NCBI GenBank assembly: GCA_942493145.1
Contig: OW818679.1
Location: 2,232,001-2,296,000 of the forward strand
Length of the DNA: 64,000 nt
Direction: 5' to 3'
Source: ENR-C20 sp942493145
GTDB taxonomy: Bacteria > Bacillota > Clostridia > Acetivibrionales > DTU013
Part shown: positions 42,601 to 52,013 of the stretch, in pieces
How the letters are laid out: each line of letters begins with the position of its first letter
Numbering within the stretch: the first letter of the stretch is position 1
The notes under the pieces: model-generated
What the model was told of the DNA's origin: nothing
What the model saw: only the letters and a program-made list of their open reading frames with translations
Databases searched by the model: none
Translations under genes and position numbers: made by a program

Positions 42601-43410
42601 TTATCCGAGTGCTACATCCATAAGCATCATTAAAGCAAACCCAAGCATTGTTCCAATCGTTGCAAAGTCTGAATTGCCGCTGGTCTGAGCTTCAGGTATC
42701 AATTCCTCAACTACGACATAGATCATCGCTCCTGCTGCAAAAGCCAGTGCATACGGAAGAATTGGTTTCATGACAATTACGGCCGCAGCACCTATAACTC
42801 CTGCAATCGGCTCTACCATACCCGACAACTGACCGTAAAAGAAGCTTCTGCCTCTGGACAATCCTTCTCTTCTCAATGGTATGGATACTGCGGCGCCTTC
42901 CGGGAAATTCTGCAATCCAATACCAACAGCAAGAACAACGGCTCCTGCAATTGCTGCTGGAGCGCTTCCTGACGCCGCTGCCCCGAATGCAACTCCTACT
43001 GCTAGACCTTCGGGTATGTTATGTAGGGTTATGGCAGTCACAAGAAGAATGCTCCTTTGCCATGTCGTCTTAACTCCTTCTGCTTTTTCAACCGGTGCTC
43101 CGATATGTAAATGTGGAAGCAGAGAGTCCGCCAGTTTCAGGAATGCGCCTCCTGCAAGAAATCCTATGAAAGGCGCCAGCCAGGGCAATTTTCCGGCTTC
43201 CTCCGACATTTCTATAGCCGGGGCAAGCAGTGACCAAAAGCTGGCCGCAATCATAACGCCGGCTGCAAAGCCCAGCATAGTGTCAAGTATCTTTCTGTTG
43301 ATGGTTTTGAAAAAGAATACCATACCAGCGCCAAGAGCGGTTACAAGCCAGGTGAACATTGTAGCTGCAAGGGCTAGCAATACCGGACTTAATCCTGTAG
43401 GAATATTCAT
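42601..43410 (-). CDS. ZIP family metal transporter
   Basis: The protein has about 269 residues from ATG 43410 (GGGGGA upstream). Eight hydrophobic segments are seen, with the ZIP metal-binding helices ITLHNIPEGLAVGVAFG and GIGLQNFPEGAAVSIPL (His/Asn-x-x-Pro-Glu-Gly pairs). It should import Zn2+ or another divalent metal. It converges on the DtxR-family regulator. Confidence 0.92.
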   Translation of the reverse strand: MNIPTGLSPVLLALAATMFTWLVTALGAGMVFFFKTINRKILDTMLGFAAGVMIAASFWSLLAPAIEMSEEAGKLPWLAPFIGFLAGGAFLKLADSLLPHLHIGAPVEKAEGVKTTWQRSILLVTAITLHNIPEGLAVGVAFGAAASGSAPAAIAGAVVLAVGIGLQNFPEGAAVSIPLRREGLSRGRSFFYGQLSGMVEPIAGVIGAAAVIVMKPILPYALAFAAGAMIYVVVEELIPEAQTSGNSDFATIGTMLGFALMMLMDVALG

Positions 43411-43503
43411 ATATTCGTCCCCCATGATTTTCTTCCCTTAATATACCACTATTATATCAAGAGAATCAAATGCAGGGATTTTTTATTCCATAAGAATATC
43501 TTA

Positions 43504-45225
43504 TTAATATCCCTTCTCCATTATTTCCGCCGCAATTTCCGCAAAAACCGGCGCAGCTGATCTGCCTCCATATTGACCGTTTTCAACCAGTACCGCTATA
43601 GAGTATTTGGGCTGCTTTAATGGAAAATACCCTGCAAACCAGGCATGCACCACATCACTCTTCCCCGTCTCTGCACTTCCGGTCTTTCCTGCCGCTCCTC
43701 CAAATGCTGACAATGCTGCAGCGGTTCCGGTGCCCCGGTCTGTGACTGCTTCCATCATGTATTTTATTCTATCCGCAGTATCCTTTGAGATTATCCTGTA
43801 TCCCTCATCATCCCTTATTGATCTGACCTTGTTTCCATCACTGTCGACGATGGAATCAACGATATTGATCTTGTTTTTTATACCACCATTTGCTATGGTT
43901 GCTGTAATATCTGCCACCTGGAGAGGTGTTGCCATTATTACTCCCTGCCCAATGGCGAGGTTTGCTATATCCCCGCTGCTGTAATATCCGTTCTTGTCAG
44001 GCAGATTCCCCTTTTCTTCAGATACCCCCTGACGGCTGATGCCTGTTTCGCTTCCAAGTCCGAATTTCTCGGCCATTGTGATGATTTCCTTATAGCCGGT
44101 CTTCATTGCCATGTTTATAAACCAGGTATTACAGGAATATGCAAAAGCTTCAGTCATATTATATATCCCATGACCTCCTTTTTCATAAGAGGAGCATTTG
44201 AATATGTTTCCGCCTGCTTGTATCCAGCCGATACAATCATAATACCCATCAGTGATTTTCTCATCAGCATCGTCAGCATTGTCAGCATTGTCAGCATTGT
44301 CAGCATTGTCAGCATTGTCATCCCCGTCCTTCTCCAGCATTGCAGCCGCATCAATGATCTTGAATACCGAGCCCAGGTTGTAAGCAGCTGTAGCCCTGTT
44401 ATAAAGTTCATCAGCTTCACTGTCAAGATAGTCCTCGACCTTCGTCTGATCAAAATCAGGGCAGCTCGCAATAGCTTTTATATCACCTGTGTTTATATCC
44501 TCAACAACAACAGCGCCGGAAACGCCACTTTCCTTCAGAACATCCTCCACTATCCGTTGTATGTGGTAATCGAGGGTCAGCTTCACATTTAGCGCGTCAT
44601 AATCTGAAGAAGATGATATCACTCTGTAGCCTTTTCCTTTTACAGGGTTATTCCCCGCATCCCTTATCACACCGATTGATTTTGATGCATTTTCGGCAAG
44701 CTCACTTTCAAAAAGCTTCTCAATCCCAGCCTGTCCTATCTGGTCCTTTTTACTGATATATCCCAGGACATGCCTTGCTACAGACTCCTGTCCATATCTT
44801 AAATATGAATTCACTATGGATATGCCATCTGTTTGCAGTGATAAAAGTGCATCTTTCTGAGACTCATCTGCTTCAATCAACATAGGCTGACCCATTTTGG
44901 CCATCTCTTCGGCAACCTTATCTGCATCCAAACCCAGGATCGTGCATATCTCTCTGATGATCCGCAAGTCCCCGTTAATGTATACCGGTTTGAGCACTGC
45001 AGTATACCGGGTTTCTCTGTTTGTTAATCGAATTCCGTTACTGTCAAGAATGTCACCTCTCGGGATCTCTATGCTTGAAACGGTTAGTCGTTGGGAATAG
45101 GCAGCTTTTGAAAGACTGTCCGCCAATGGCACCTGAAGGTAAAATAATTTTAGTGCAAGTAATAGATTAATGCACAAAAACAGGATTAAAATAGCCTTGA
45201 GCCTTTTTTGACTAATAAGATGCAT
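43504..45225 (-). CDS. penicillin-binding transpeptidase (class B, PbpI/SpoVD-like)
   Basis: The 573-residue protein has an N-terminal membrane anchor (about 12-30), a pedestal domain with RGDILDSNG, and a transpeptidase domain with the motifs SVFK (serine nucleophile, about residue 286), SCN (about 370) and KTGS (about 515). It cross-links peptidoglycan outside the membrane. A run of Asn-Ala-Asp repeats sits just after the active-site helix. The gene order with mltG, trmR and a U32 gene recalls the Bacillus yrr region with pbpI. Its Shine-Dalgarno sequence lies inside a strong hairpin. Confidence 0.92.
   Translation of the reverse strand: MHLISQKRLKAILILFLCINLLLALKLFYLQVPLADSLSKAAYSQRLTVSSIEIPRGDILDSNGIRLTNRETRYTAVLKPVYINGDLRIIREICTILGLDADKVAEEMAKMGQPMLIEADESQKDALLSLQTDGISIVNSYLRYGQESVARHVLGYISKKDQIGQAGIEKLFESELAENASKSIGVIRDAGNNPVKGKGYRVISSSSDYDALNVKLTLDYHIQRIVEDVLKESGVSGAVVVEDINTGDIKAIASCPDFDQTKVEDYLDSEADELYNRATAAYNLGSVFKIIDAAAMLEKDGDDNADNADNADNADNADDADEKITDGYYDCIGWIQAGGNIFKCSSYEKGGHGIYNMTEAFAYSCNTWFINMAMKTGYKEIITMAEKFGLGSETGISRQGVSEEKGNLPDKNGYYSSGDIANLAIGQGVIMATPLQVADITATIANGGIKNKINIVDSIVDSDGNKVRSIRDDEGYRIISKDTADRIKYMMEAVTDRGTGTAAALSAFGGAAGKTGSAETGKSDVVHAWFAGYFPLKQPKYSIAVLVENGQYGGRSAAPVFAEIAAEIMEKGY
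44272..44316 (-). repeat. 9-bp tandem repeat inside the PBP gene
   Basis: Five perfect copies of GTCAGCATT (plus strand), with degenerate copies on either side, encode an Asn-Ala-Asp run between the SxxK and SxN motifs. The frame is kept. Perfect identity suggests recent expansion. Confidence 0.9.
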
Positions 45226-45227
45226 TG

Positions 45228-45276
45228 AAAAACCCTCCGTCAGTTACTGGCATTTTTGCCCTGAAGGAGGGTTTTT
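45228..45276 (-). promoter_or_regulatory. hairpin that terminates the U32 gene and contains the PBP ribosome-binding site
   Basis: AAAAACCCTCC pairs with GGAGGGTTTTT over 11 bases. The downstream arm holds GGAGGG, which sits seven bases before the PBP ATG at 45225 and is the only binding site available. In RNA the site would be paired. The hairpin also lies where a terminator for the U32 gene (stop 45327) would be expected. Confidence 0.7.
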
Positions 45277-45326
45277 ATACAGGTTGTAAGACTTTTACCA
45301 TGATATTGACGTGTTTATAAAGAAGC

Positions 45327-46556
45327 TCAGCCTTTTCTGCGTAGCATCGTGAATGGTCCGACTTCCCGATCAAAAGGCATGTATACAGTCATTTGCGGAT
45401 GAGGAGCAACTTCGATGGCCTCTCCATCAATATTTTTCATATCCCTTATGGTATGAATAAAATATGGGCCAACAGGTGAAACCACTTCTACCGTCTCTCC
45501 GTTAAACATCCTGTTTCGCTGCTCGATTGTAGCGATACCCGTATAGCTGTCATATGCAGTTACCATTCCAACAAAATCATAATCTCTTATATATGAACTC
45601 GTTTCATATATCTGTTCGTTTCCGGTAGGCTTACCTGTATAAAAGCCTGTGGTATATTCCCTGTGGCTGGCCTTCGACATCTCTTCCAGCCATGTTTCAT
45701 CAAAGTTGTATGAATCCGGATCCTCAGCATATTTATCAAGGGCTTCCCTATATGCTTTTACAACCGTGGCTACATAATAGGAGCTTTTCATCCTGCCTTC
45801 GATCTTCAGGCTGTCTATACCCAAATTGACCAACTGCGGGATATACCCAATCATGCATAGATCTTTCGAATTGAAGATAAATGCTCCCCTGTCATTTTCA
45901 TAAACCGGGTAGTACTCTCCAGGCCTTTTTTCTTCCATAAGATAATACTTCCACCTGCACGGATGTGCACACATACCTCTGTTGGAATCCCTGCCGGCCA
46001 TGTAATTGCTCAGCAGGCACCTGCCCGAATAGGAAATGCACATAGACCCGTGGACGAAAAGCTCAAACTGAAGACCATCAGGCGTCTTCGCCCTTATATC
46101 TCCTATTTCGTCCAGGGACAGCTCCCTTGCAAGAACAATCCTCTTAACACCCTGCTTATACCAGAATGAAGCGCTCCTCCAATTTGTGTTGTTAGCCTGG
46201 GTGCTCAGATGCAACTCCATTTCCGGTGCGTTTTCCCTGATAATATCCAATACACCCGGATCAGATACGATAACTGCATCCACCTTTAGCGCCTGCAGCT
46301 GCTTTATATACTCAGGCATACCTGCCAAATCTTCGTTATGTGGGATTATATTCATGGTCACATAGACCTTTTTACCCATCGAATGTGCGAATTCAATGCC
46401 TTCTTCCAGGTCTTCCTGCGAAAAATTATCCGCATAAGCCCTGAGTCCGAATTCCTCACCTCCGAGATATACTGCATCCGCTCCGTATGCTATGGCCATT
46501 TTAAGTTTTTCAAGATTACCCGCCGGTGCGAGCAGTTCCATTTTCTTTTTAACCAA
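45327..46556 (-). CDS. peptidase U32 family protein (TrhP-like tRNA hydroxylation protein)
   Basis: The 409-residue protein has the U32 pattern: MELLAPAGNLEKLKMAIAYGADAVYLGG at its N terminus, ELFVHGSMCISYSGRCLLSNYMAGRDSNRGMCAHPCRW with four Cys near residues 165-205, and a C-terminal barrel. In Bacillus the YrrN/YrrO (TrhP) relatives hydroxylate U34 of tRNA using prephenate, upstream of TrmR methylation. The gene lies next to trmR here, which supports that role. TTG 46556 is chosen because AAGGAG is correctly spaced. It overlaps the trmR end by 8 bases. Confidence 0.88.
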   Translation of the reverse strand: MVKKKMELLAPAGNLEKLKMAIAYGADAVYLGGEEFGLRAYADNFSQEDLEEGIEFAHSMGKKVYVTMNIIPHNEDLAGMPEYIKQLQALKVDAVIVSDPGVLDIIRENAPEMELHLSTQANNTNWRSASFWYKQGVKRIVLARELSLDEIGDIRAKTPDGLQFELFVHGSMCISYSGRCLLSNYMAGRDSNRGMCAHPCRWKYYLMEEKRPGEYYPVYENDRGAFIFNSKDLCMIGYIPQLVNLGIDSLKIEGRMKSSYYVATVVKAYREALDKYAEDPDSYNFDETWLEEMSKASHREYTTGFYTGKPTGNEQIYETSSYIRDYDFVGMVTAYDSYTGIATIEQRNRMFNGETVEVVSPVGPYFIHTIRDMKNIDGEAIEVAPHPQMTVYMPFDREVGPFTMLRRKG

Positions 46557-47265
46557 TGTACTTCTCCTTCATATATGACACTGCGACGCCGTCGCCTATG
46601 GGGATTATGCTGGTATCGAGGTCCGGGTTTTCACAGATATCCTCAAGATAGCTTCTTAACCTTGTGACTATGGTTTTCTTCCTTCTGGCAACATTCTCTT
46701 CTCCTGAAACCATCCCTTTATACAGGACGTTGTCGGATACCAGAAGACCCCCCTTTGCAAGCAGTCTCAGACAATCGGGCAGGAATTCCGGGTATTGGCC
46801 TTTTGCAGCATCAAGAAATATCATGTCATACTGTCTGTCCAGACATTGGAGCACATCAATAGCCTCACCTCTGATCAGATTGATGGATTTATCCAGACCA
46901 GCGTTTTTGATGTTGAGTTTCGCCAGCTCAGCCACACGCTCATAACGTTCTATGGTGTCAATCCTGCCGCCTTGTTCAAGGAATTGTGACATCAGTATGG
47001 CCGAGTAGCCAATTGCAGTACCGATTTCCAGGATGCGGGAAGGGTTTTTCAGCCTTCCGAGTACAAGCAGCAAAGATGCTGTTTCAGGCTGGATTATCGG
47101 AACGTGGTGCACCCGGGCATATTCTTCAAGCTCTTTCAGCAGGCCTTCACTACGCTTTATGGTGTTCCTGATATACAGTGTCGTACCATCTGTTTCGCAA
47201 GTACTGTCCGCTTCGCTGGTGATATCTTCATCATATTCAGATTTTATTAGTTCCTGATCAGTCAT
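46549..47265 (-). CDS. trmR: tRNA 5-hydroxyuridine methyltransferase (YrrM/TrmR-like O-methyltransferase)
   Basis: The protein has about 238 residues from ATG 47265. It is an O-methyltransferase family 3 protein: ILEIGTAIGYSAILM (SAM motif I, about residue 72), DTIERYERVAELA, MIFLDAAKGQYPEFL and LLVSDNVLYKG are present. In Bacillus this gene (YrrM, TrmR) methylates ho5U34 of tRNA to mo5U. Its place beside the U32 gene and behind mltG matches that synteny. Older in-frame codons upstream have no binding site and run over the mltG terminator. Confidence 0.85.
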   Translation of the reverse strand: MTDQELIKSEYDEDITSEADSTCETDGTTLYIRNTIKRSEGLLKELEEYARVHHVPIIQPETASLLLVLGRLKNPSRILEIGTAIGYSAILMSQFLEQGGRIDTIERYERVAELAKLNIKNAGLDKSINLIRGEAIDVLQCLDRQYDMIFLDAAKGQYPEFLPDCLRLLAKGGLLVSDNVLYKGMVSGEENVARRKKTIVTRLRSYLEDICENPDLDTSIIPIGDGVAVSYMKEKYIG

Positions 47266-47290
47266 GAACGTCTGCGTCCCCTTCACATTG

Positions 47291-47320
47291 AAAATCGTGA
47301 GGGAAAAACCCTCACGATCA
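47291..47320 (-). terminator. hairpin between mltG and trmR
   Basis: ATCGTGAGGG pairs with CCCTCACGAT across a five-base loop right behind the mltG stop. In minus direction TTTTCA follows, in plus direction CATTTTTTAT. Partial termination or mRNA protection is likely, since trmR lies only 60 bases on. Confidence 0.65.
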
Positions 47321-47324
47321 TTTT

Positions 47325-48443
47325 TTATCTCAATCCGTACTTCGTAATTGCAGCCTGGTGTTCCTTGTATGTCGCTGAGAATTGATGCGTTCCATCGCCT
47401 TTTGCCACGAAGTAAAGATATTTGTTGGTTTCCGGATACAAAGCCGCTTTTATTGCATCTTCTCCAGGGCAGCATATGGGTCCCGGTGGTAGTCCTTCAT
47501 ATAAATATGTATTATAGGGATCATCTAACTGCAAATCCTTATCATATAATCTTTCCTTGACGCTTCCGGTGGTTTTCAGCAATATGTACTGTATGGTGGC
47601 ACATGACTGCAGCTTCCTCAAAGTCTTATCTTTGCTGTTCATCCTGTTATAGAAGACTCCAGAAATAATATCCCTGTCTGAAGAAGTTTTTGCCTCCCTT
47701 TCGATTATCGACGCAAGGGTAATAATTTTATCCCTGGTCATTCCATCAATTTGGGCAATCCTCTCATTGTATACGTCCTTGAATTTATTATTAAAATTGT
47801 CAAGCATCATTGCAATTATTTCCTCTTCTGGAGCGTTCATCTCAAATTGATATGTATCCGGGAAGAGGTATCCTTCAAGCTTATTGTCCCTTGCAGGCAA
47901 ATCCTTGAGGAATGCATAGTCAAAAGTCTTTGTGTTTGCGATCTTGATGAAATTTTCCTTGCTGCTTATTACCTTATTGTTATACAGGATATCGACGATT
48001 TGGAGGAAGGTCTTCCCTTCAGGAATCGTCACTTTCTTGCTTTCGGGTTTTGTAGTCAATACCCTCATCAGTTCATCATAATCAAGTGCCTCGCTGATCA
48101 GATGTATGCCGGACTGATATCTGCCATCATATCCATTGATTTTGGAAAGCAGTTTGTATAAATTGATATTGGATATGAATCCTTTTTCCTTAAGCAGTTC
48201 TGCTATTTCTGATGTATTGGCACCTTTGGGTATCTGGAATTCCACAGACTCGGCAGGGTTTACCGCTACTTCTTCGCTTCCCGGTTCATTGTAGCTGTCC
48301 ATGACATAGTCATATGAAAAGGCTGCGCTTGCTGCAGCAATGGCACACAAGAATACAAAGACCACAAATATGAACAGGCCCCGCCTCTTCCTGTGGGTTT
48401 TACGTTGTTTAGGTTGTTTAGGTTTTTTTGTCGTTTCAGTCAT
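47325..48443 (-). CDS. mltG: endolytic transglycosylase MltG (YceG family)
   Basis: The 372-residue protein has a short basic cytoplasmic N terminus, a membrane helix (about 25-45), a LysM-like domain (IPKGANTSEIAELLKEKGFI) and the YceG catalytic domain with LASIIEREA (catalytic Glu, about residue 243), YNRM and LPPGPICCPGEDAIKAAL-YP. It cuts nascent peptidoglycan strands and sets glycan length. It heads the yrr-like cluster with trmR, the U32 gene and a PBP. Confidence 0.94.
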   Translation of the reverse strand: MTETTKKPKQPKQRKTHRKRRGLFIFVVFVFLCAIAAASAAFSYDYVMDSYNEPGSEEVAVNPAESVEFQIPKGANTSEIAELLKEKGFISNINLYKLLSKINGYDGRYQSGIHLISEALDYDELMRVLTTKPESKKVTIPEGKTFLQIVDILYNNKVISSKENFIKIANTKTFDYAFLKDLPARDNKLEGYLFPDTYQFEMNAPEEEIIAMMLDNFNNKFKDVYNERIAQIDGMTRDKIITLASIIEREAKTSSDRDIISGVFYNRMNSKDKTLRKLQSCATIQYILLKTTGSVKERLYDKDLQLDDPYNTYLYEGLPPGPICCPGEDAIKAALYPETNKYLYFVAKGDGTHQFSATYKEHQAAITKYGLR

Positions 48444-48480
48444 AATTAAATAATCACCGCCTCAAAGATGGTGCCGGAAC

Positions 48481-50301
48481 TCACGCTTTGCTTCTAGCCT
48501 TCGCCCTCAGCTCGTTATCGAGGATCCTTTTTCTTAGTCTGATGGACTTTGGCGTAATTTCAACAAGCTCATCATCAGCTATAAATTCCAGCGCCTGTTC
48601 CAGACTCATCAACTTAACCGGGGTCAGTCTCAACGCCTCATCCGTTCCTGATGCCCGCATGTTGGTAATTTGTTTCTTCTTACAGACGTTAACAGTGATG
48701 TCTTCGTTCCGTGCATTTTCGCCGACAACCATTCCTTCATATACTTTTGTACCGGGACTAATGAAAAGAGAACCTCTCTCCTGAGCATTGAACAAACCAT
48801 AAGTTATGGCTTCTCCGTCCTCCCAGGCTACAAGTGAGCCCCTTTGTCTTCCATAAATCTCGCCCTTAAATGGTTCATGACCATGGAACACATGATTCAT
48901 TATGCCATTTCCCTTGGTGTCGGTCAAAAACTCGTTACGGTATCCGATAAGGCTTCTGGCCGGTATCGTGAACTCCAGGCGCATATAACCCTCTGTTGCG
49001 GAATGCATGTTTTTCAGTTCCGCTTTCCTGGATCCCAGCTTCTCCATTACAGCACCCATAAAGGCCTCAGGCACATCAATCATTAGCATCTCAATTGGTT
49101 CGAATTCCACACCATCTACCATCTTGAATATGACCTTGGGCTTTGAAACCTGAAATTCAAAACCCTGTCGCCTCATTGTTTCAATAAGTATGGATAGATG
49201 CAGCTCTCCCCTGCCGGATACAATAAACGCATCCGGTGACTCGGTCTCTTCCACCCTCATACTGACATTTGTTTCGACCTCTTTGATCAACCTGTCCCTT
49301 AAATGGCGGGATGTCACATAGGTTCCTTCCCTGCCTGCCAGAGGACTGTTGTTGACGCTGAATGTCATGTTGATCGTAGGTTCATCAATGTTTATGAAGG
49401 GCAGTGGTTCGGGGCATTCGACATCACAGATTGTATCTCCTATAGTGATTTCGCCTACACCTGCTACTACTATTATATCTCCCAGTGTTGCTGTATCGGT
49501 TTCCACCTTTTTAAGGCCATCGAATTTATACACCCTGCTGATCTTTACATTGCGTGGTACTCCATCCATTTTGCAGATAGCAGCCTGTTGTCCGGTTTTT
49601 ATCGATCCACGGTCGATTCTCCCGATAGCAATCCTTCCAACATATTCATCATAGTCGATATTTGATACAAGCATCTGCAAAGGCTTGTCAAAATCGCCTT
49701 CAGGTGCGGGTACCCTTTCTATTATGGTCTTGAATAAAGGTTCAAGGTTATCGTTTTCTTCACCCATATTGTAAATTGCATAACCTTCCCTGGAAGATGC
49801 ATATATGACAGGAAACTCAAGCTGATCGTCGTCAGCTCCCAATTCGATGAACAGGTCAAGGACTTCATCTACTACCTCGGTCGGCCTCGCCTCCGGTCTG
49901 TCTATCTTATTAACGACTACTATAGGTTTCAAATTAAGCTGCAGTGCTTTTCTAAGTACGAAACGCGTCTGTGGCATAGGCCCTTCAAATGCATCCACCA
50001 GTAGTACTACACCATCAACCATCTTCAGCACACGTTCCACTTCTCCGCCAAAATCAGCATGTCCGGGAGTATCCACTATATTTATATGTGTTCCCTTATA
50101 ATTGACTGCAGTGTTTTTTGCCAATATTGTTATTCCACGCTCCCTTTCGAGGTCGTTGGAATCCATAACTCTTTCCTGTACCATTTCATTTACCCTGAAA
50201 ATACCACTCTGACGAAGCATGCCATCAACAAGTGTCGTTTTCCCATGATCGACATGTGCTATTATTGCTATATTCCTGATATCGTTTCTGCTCTGTCCCA
50301 C
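48481..50301 (-). CDS. typA: ribosome-associated GTPase TypA/BipA
   Basis: The 606-residue translational GTPase has G1 AHVDHGKTTL (residues 14-24), RGITILAKNT (switch), DTPGHADFGGEVERV (G3), NKIDRPEAR (G4), then beta-barrel and EF-G-like domains (SGRGELHLSILIETMRR) and the BipA-specific C-terminal domain. It is needed for ribosome assembly and stress growth in many bacteria. It lies 38 bases upstream of mltG and may be read together with it. Confidence 0.97.
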   Translation of the reverse strand: MGQSRNDIRNIAIIAHVDHGKTTLVDGMLRQSGIFRVNEMVQERVMDSNDLERERGITILAKNTAVNYKGTHINIVDTPGHADFGGEVERVLKMVDGVVLLVDAFEGPMPQTRFVLRKALQLNLKPIVVVNKIDRPEARPTEVVDEVLDLFIELGADDDQLEFPVIYASSREGYAIYNMGEENDNLEPLFKTIIERVPAPEGDFDKPLQMLVSNIDYDEYVGRIAIGRIDRGSIKTGQQAAICKMDGVPRNVKISRVYKFDGLKKVETDTATLGDIIVVAGVGEITIGDTICDVECPEPLPFINIDEPTINMTFSVNNSPLAGREGTYVTSRHLRDRLIKEVETNVSMRVEETESPDAFIVSGRGELHLSILIETMRRQGFEFQVSKPKVIFKMVDGVEFEPIEMLMIDVPEAFMGAVMEKLGSRKAELKNMHSATEGYMRLEFTIPARSLIGYRNEFLTDTKGNGIMNHVFHGHEPFKGEIYGRQRGSLVAWEDGEAITYGLFNAQERGSLFISPGTKVYEGMVVGENARNEDITVNVCKKKQITNMRASGTDEALRLTPVKLMSLEQALEFIADDELVEITPKSIRLRKRILDNELRAKARSKA

Positions 50302-50363
50302 AATTATACCTTCTATCCTTTTTATTTAGAAAACTTGTTTAATATTGATTAAATGATTCTTTA

Positions 50364-50397
50364 CAAAAAAAAACCATGTGCTGTTTTTTTGCAGCAC
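50364..50397 (-). terminator. terminator of the NRPS-kinase-regulator operon
   Basis: In gene direction GTGCTG pairs with CAGCAC across an A-rich loop and is followed by ATGG and nine T (plus-strand A run 50365-50373). It lies about 110 bases behind the stop of the HD-GYP regulator. Confidence 0.75.
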
Positions 50398-50504
50398 ACT
50401 CAATTGTAAATCAACCCACTGATAATGTCAATGAGTATTGTTCGACGTCCATACAACCCATCAGCAGTTCAATTTGATAATATAATCTGCATTTTGGTTA
50501 TTAT

Positions 50505-52013
50505 TCATTCATAGGTTGCAACGGTATCACTGACCATAATCCCATATCCTTCACCTTCAAGAAGCTTGATGAACATATTTACGATATTTTCATCAAATTG
50601 TGACCCGGCGCCGTTCTTTAGCTGCTGCACTGCATCATTAAGTTCAAGTTTGGATCTGTATTGCCTGTCTGACATCATTGCATCAAAAGCATCCGCCACC
50701 GAGATAATTCTGGCCATAAAAGGAATACTATCCTTTTTCAGTCCTTCGGGGTATCCGGTACCGTCAACACGCTCATGATGGCACTTTACTATAGGAACTA
50801 CTTCCCTGAACATGGATACGGCAGATAGTATTCGTGCACCCTTCAACGGATGTTTCCTTATTTCCAGGACCTCTTCATCTTCAAGCCTGTCTGTCTTCAG
50901 GAGTATATCGTCTGCAGTGCCAATCTTACCTACATCATGGAATAGACCGCTGATTCTCAGTGTCTCCTGTTCCTGCGCTGACAGCCCGAGCTCGGCTCCC
51001 AGCCTGGTTGAATAATATGCCACCCTGTCCGAATGCCCCCTTGTGTATATATCCTTGGCATCAACCGCCTGGCGCAGAGCTTCGATTGTATCCATATACC
51101 TTACCTTGAGAAGATCGTAGGTCTTGTTCAATTCTTCGTTTTTCATGTTTACCATGGAATGGAGAAATGCATTATTTATTGATGAAGCAGCCTGGCTTGT
51201 ATATATCTCCAGCAACTTATGGCCTTCTCCTATATTTCCGCCTTCAACATAAATAACCCCTATCGATTGGTTGAATTCATTTATCAAAGGCAGGATAACG
51301 CTGTCTTCAAGCTTCAGTACCTGTTTCATAATCCTGGCATTACCTATTTGCTCCATAAGGCTGGGACTCAAAGTATCCATGAAGTTACTTAATCCTGTAC
51401 CATACTTGCCTATGCCATTGAATATGCTTTTATTTCCTGTGGTGATTTCTGTTGTGTTGTCCACAAGAATGAATGCATTTTCACTTTCAACAATAGGCAT
51501 GATTTCTGTCAGGATGTCATGCAGTATCATATCTATAGGCTGAAGCTGGTATATTTTTGGTACTGCTTCCAATATCCTGTTGAGGCCGTCCCTGAATTTC
51601 TTGATGGTACGCATCTGGGATATTGATTTTATCCCTGACTCCACAAGCAACAGCAACTGATCGAAACGGTCGCTTTTTTCACAGTATCCCTGTATTTCGA
51701 GAGCCCTTATTGTCTCCAGAGGCGGAGCCAGATCCTTATGGCCTGTAAGCAGTAATATGTACAGCTCATTATTGAATTCCCTGATTCTCTCAACGACTTT
51801 ATCCCCATGTATAGGGAACATAAGGTAGTCAAGGATCATAAGATCAAAATGCTCATTTTTGACTCTCTCAATTGCTTCCAGAGGATCGGTTACACCTGCG
51901 ATATCATATCCATTCTTGCTTAAGACCACTGATAATGAATCGATAATTCCAGCCTCATCATCAACCATCAGTATCTTGTAGTTTAAAGCGGCGGTATGGT
52001 TCTTTTTTCTCAT
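50505..52013 (-). CDS. response regulator with GAF-like and HD-GYP domains
   Basis: The 502-residue protein has a receiver domain (KILMVDDEAG, Asp in LMILDYLMFP near residue 64), a central GAF-like region (about 150-300) and an HD-GYP domain with HSDRVAYYS, LFHDVGKIG, the second HD-like pair and HHERVDGTGYPEGL (about residue 430). HD-GYP domains hydrolyse cyclic di-GMP or related dinucleotides. Its ATG overlaps the kinase stop as ATGA. It is the last gene of the NRPS operon and probably the output of the kinase. Confidence 0.92.
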   Translation of the reverse strand: MRKKNHTAALNYKILMVDDEAGIIDSLSVVLSKNGYDIAGVTDPLEAIERVKNEHFDLMILDYLMFPIHGDKVVERIREFNNELYILLLTGHKDLAPPLETIRALEIQGYCEKSDRFDQLLLLVESGIKSISQMRTIKKFRDGLNRILEAVPKIYQLQPIDMILHDILTEIMPIVESENAFILVDNTTEITTGNKSIFNGIGKYGTGLSNFMDTLSPSLMEQIGNARIMKQVLKLEDSVILPLINEFNQSIGVIYVEGGNIGEGHKLLEIYTSQAASSINNAFLHSMVNMKNEELNKTYDLLKVRYMDTIEALRQAVDAKDIYTRGHSDRVAYYSTRLGAELGLSAQEQETLRISGLFHDVGKIGTADDILLKTDRLEDEEVLEIRKHPLKGARILSAVSMFREVVPIVKCHHERVDGTGYPEGLKKDSIPFMARIISVADAFDAMMSDRQYRSKLELNDAVQQLKNGAGSQFDENIVNMFIKLLEGEGYGIMVSDTVATYE

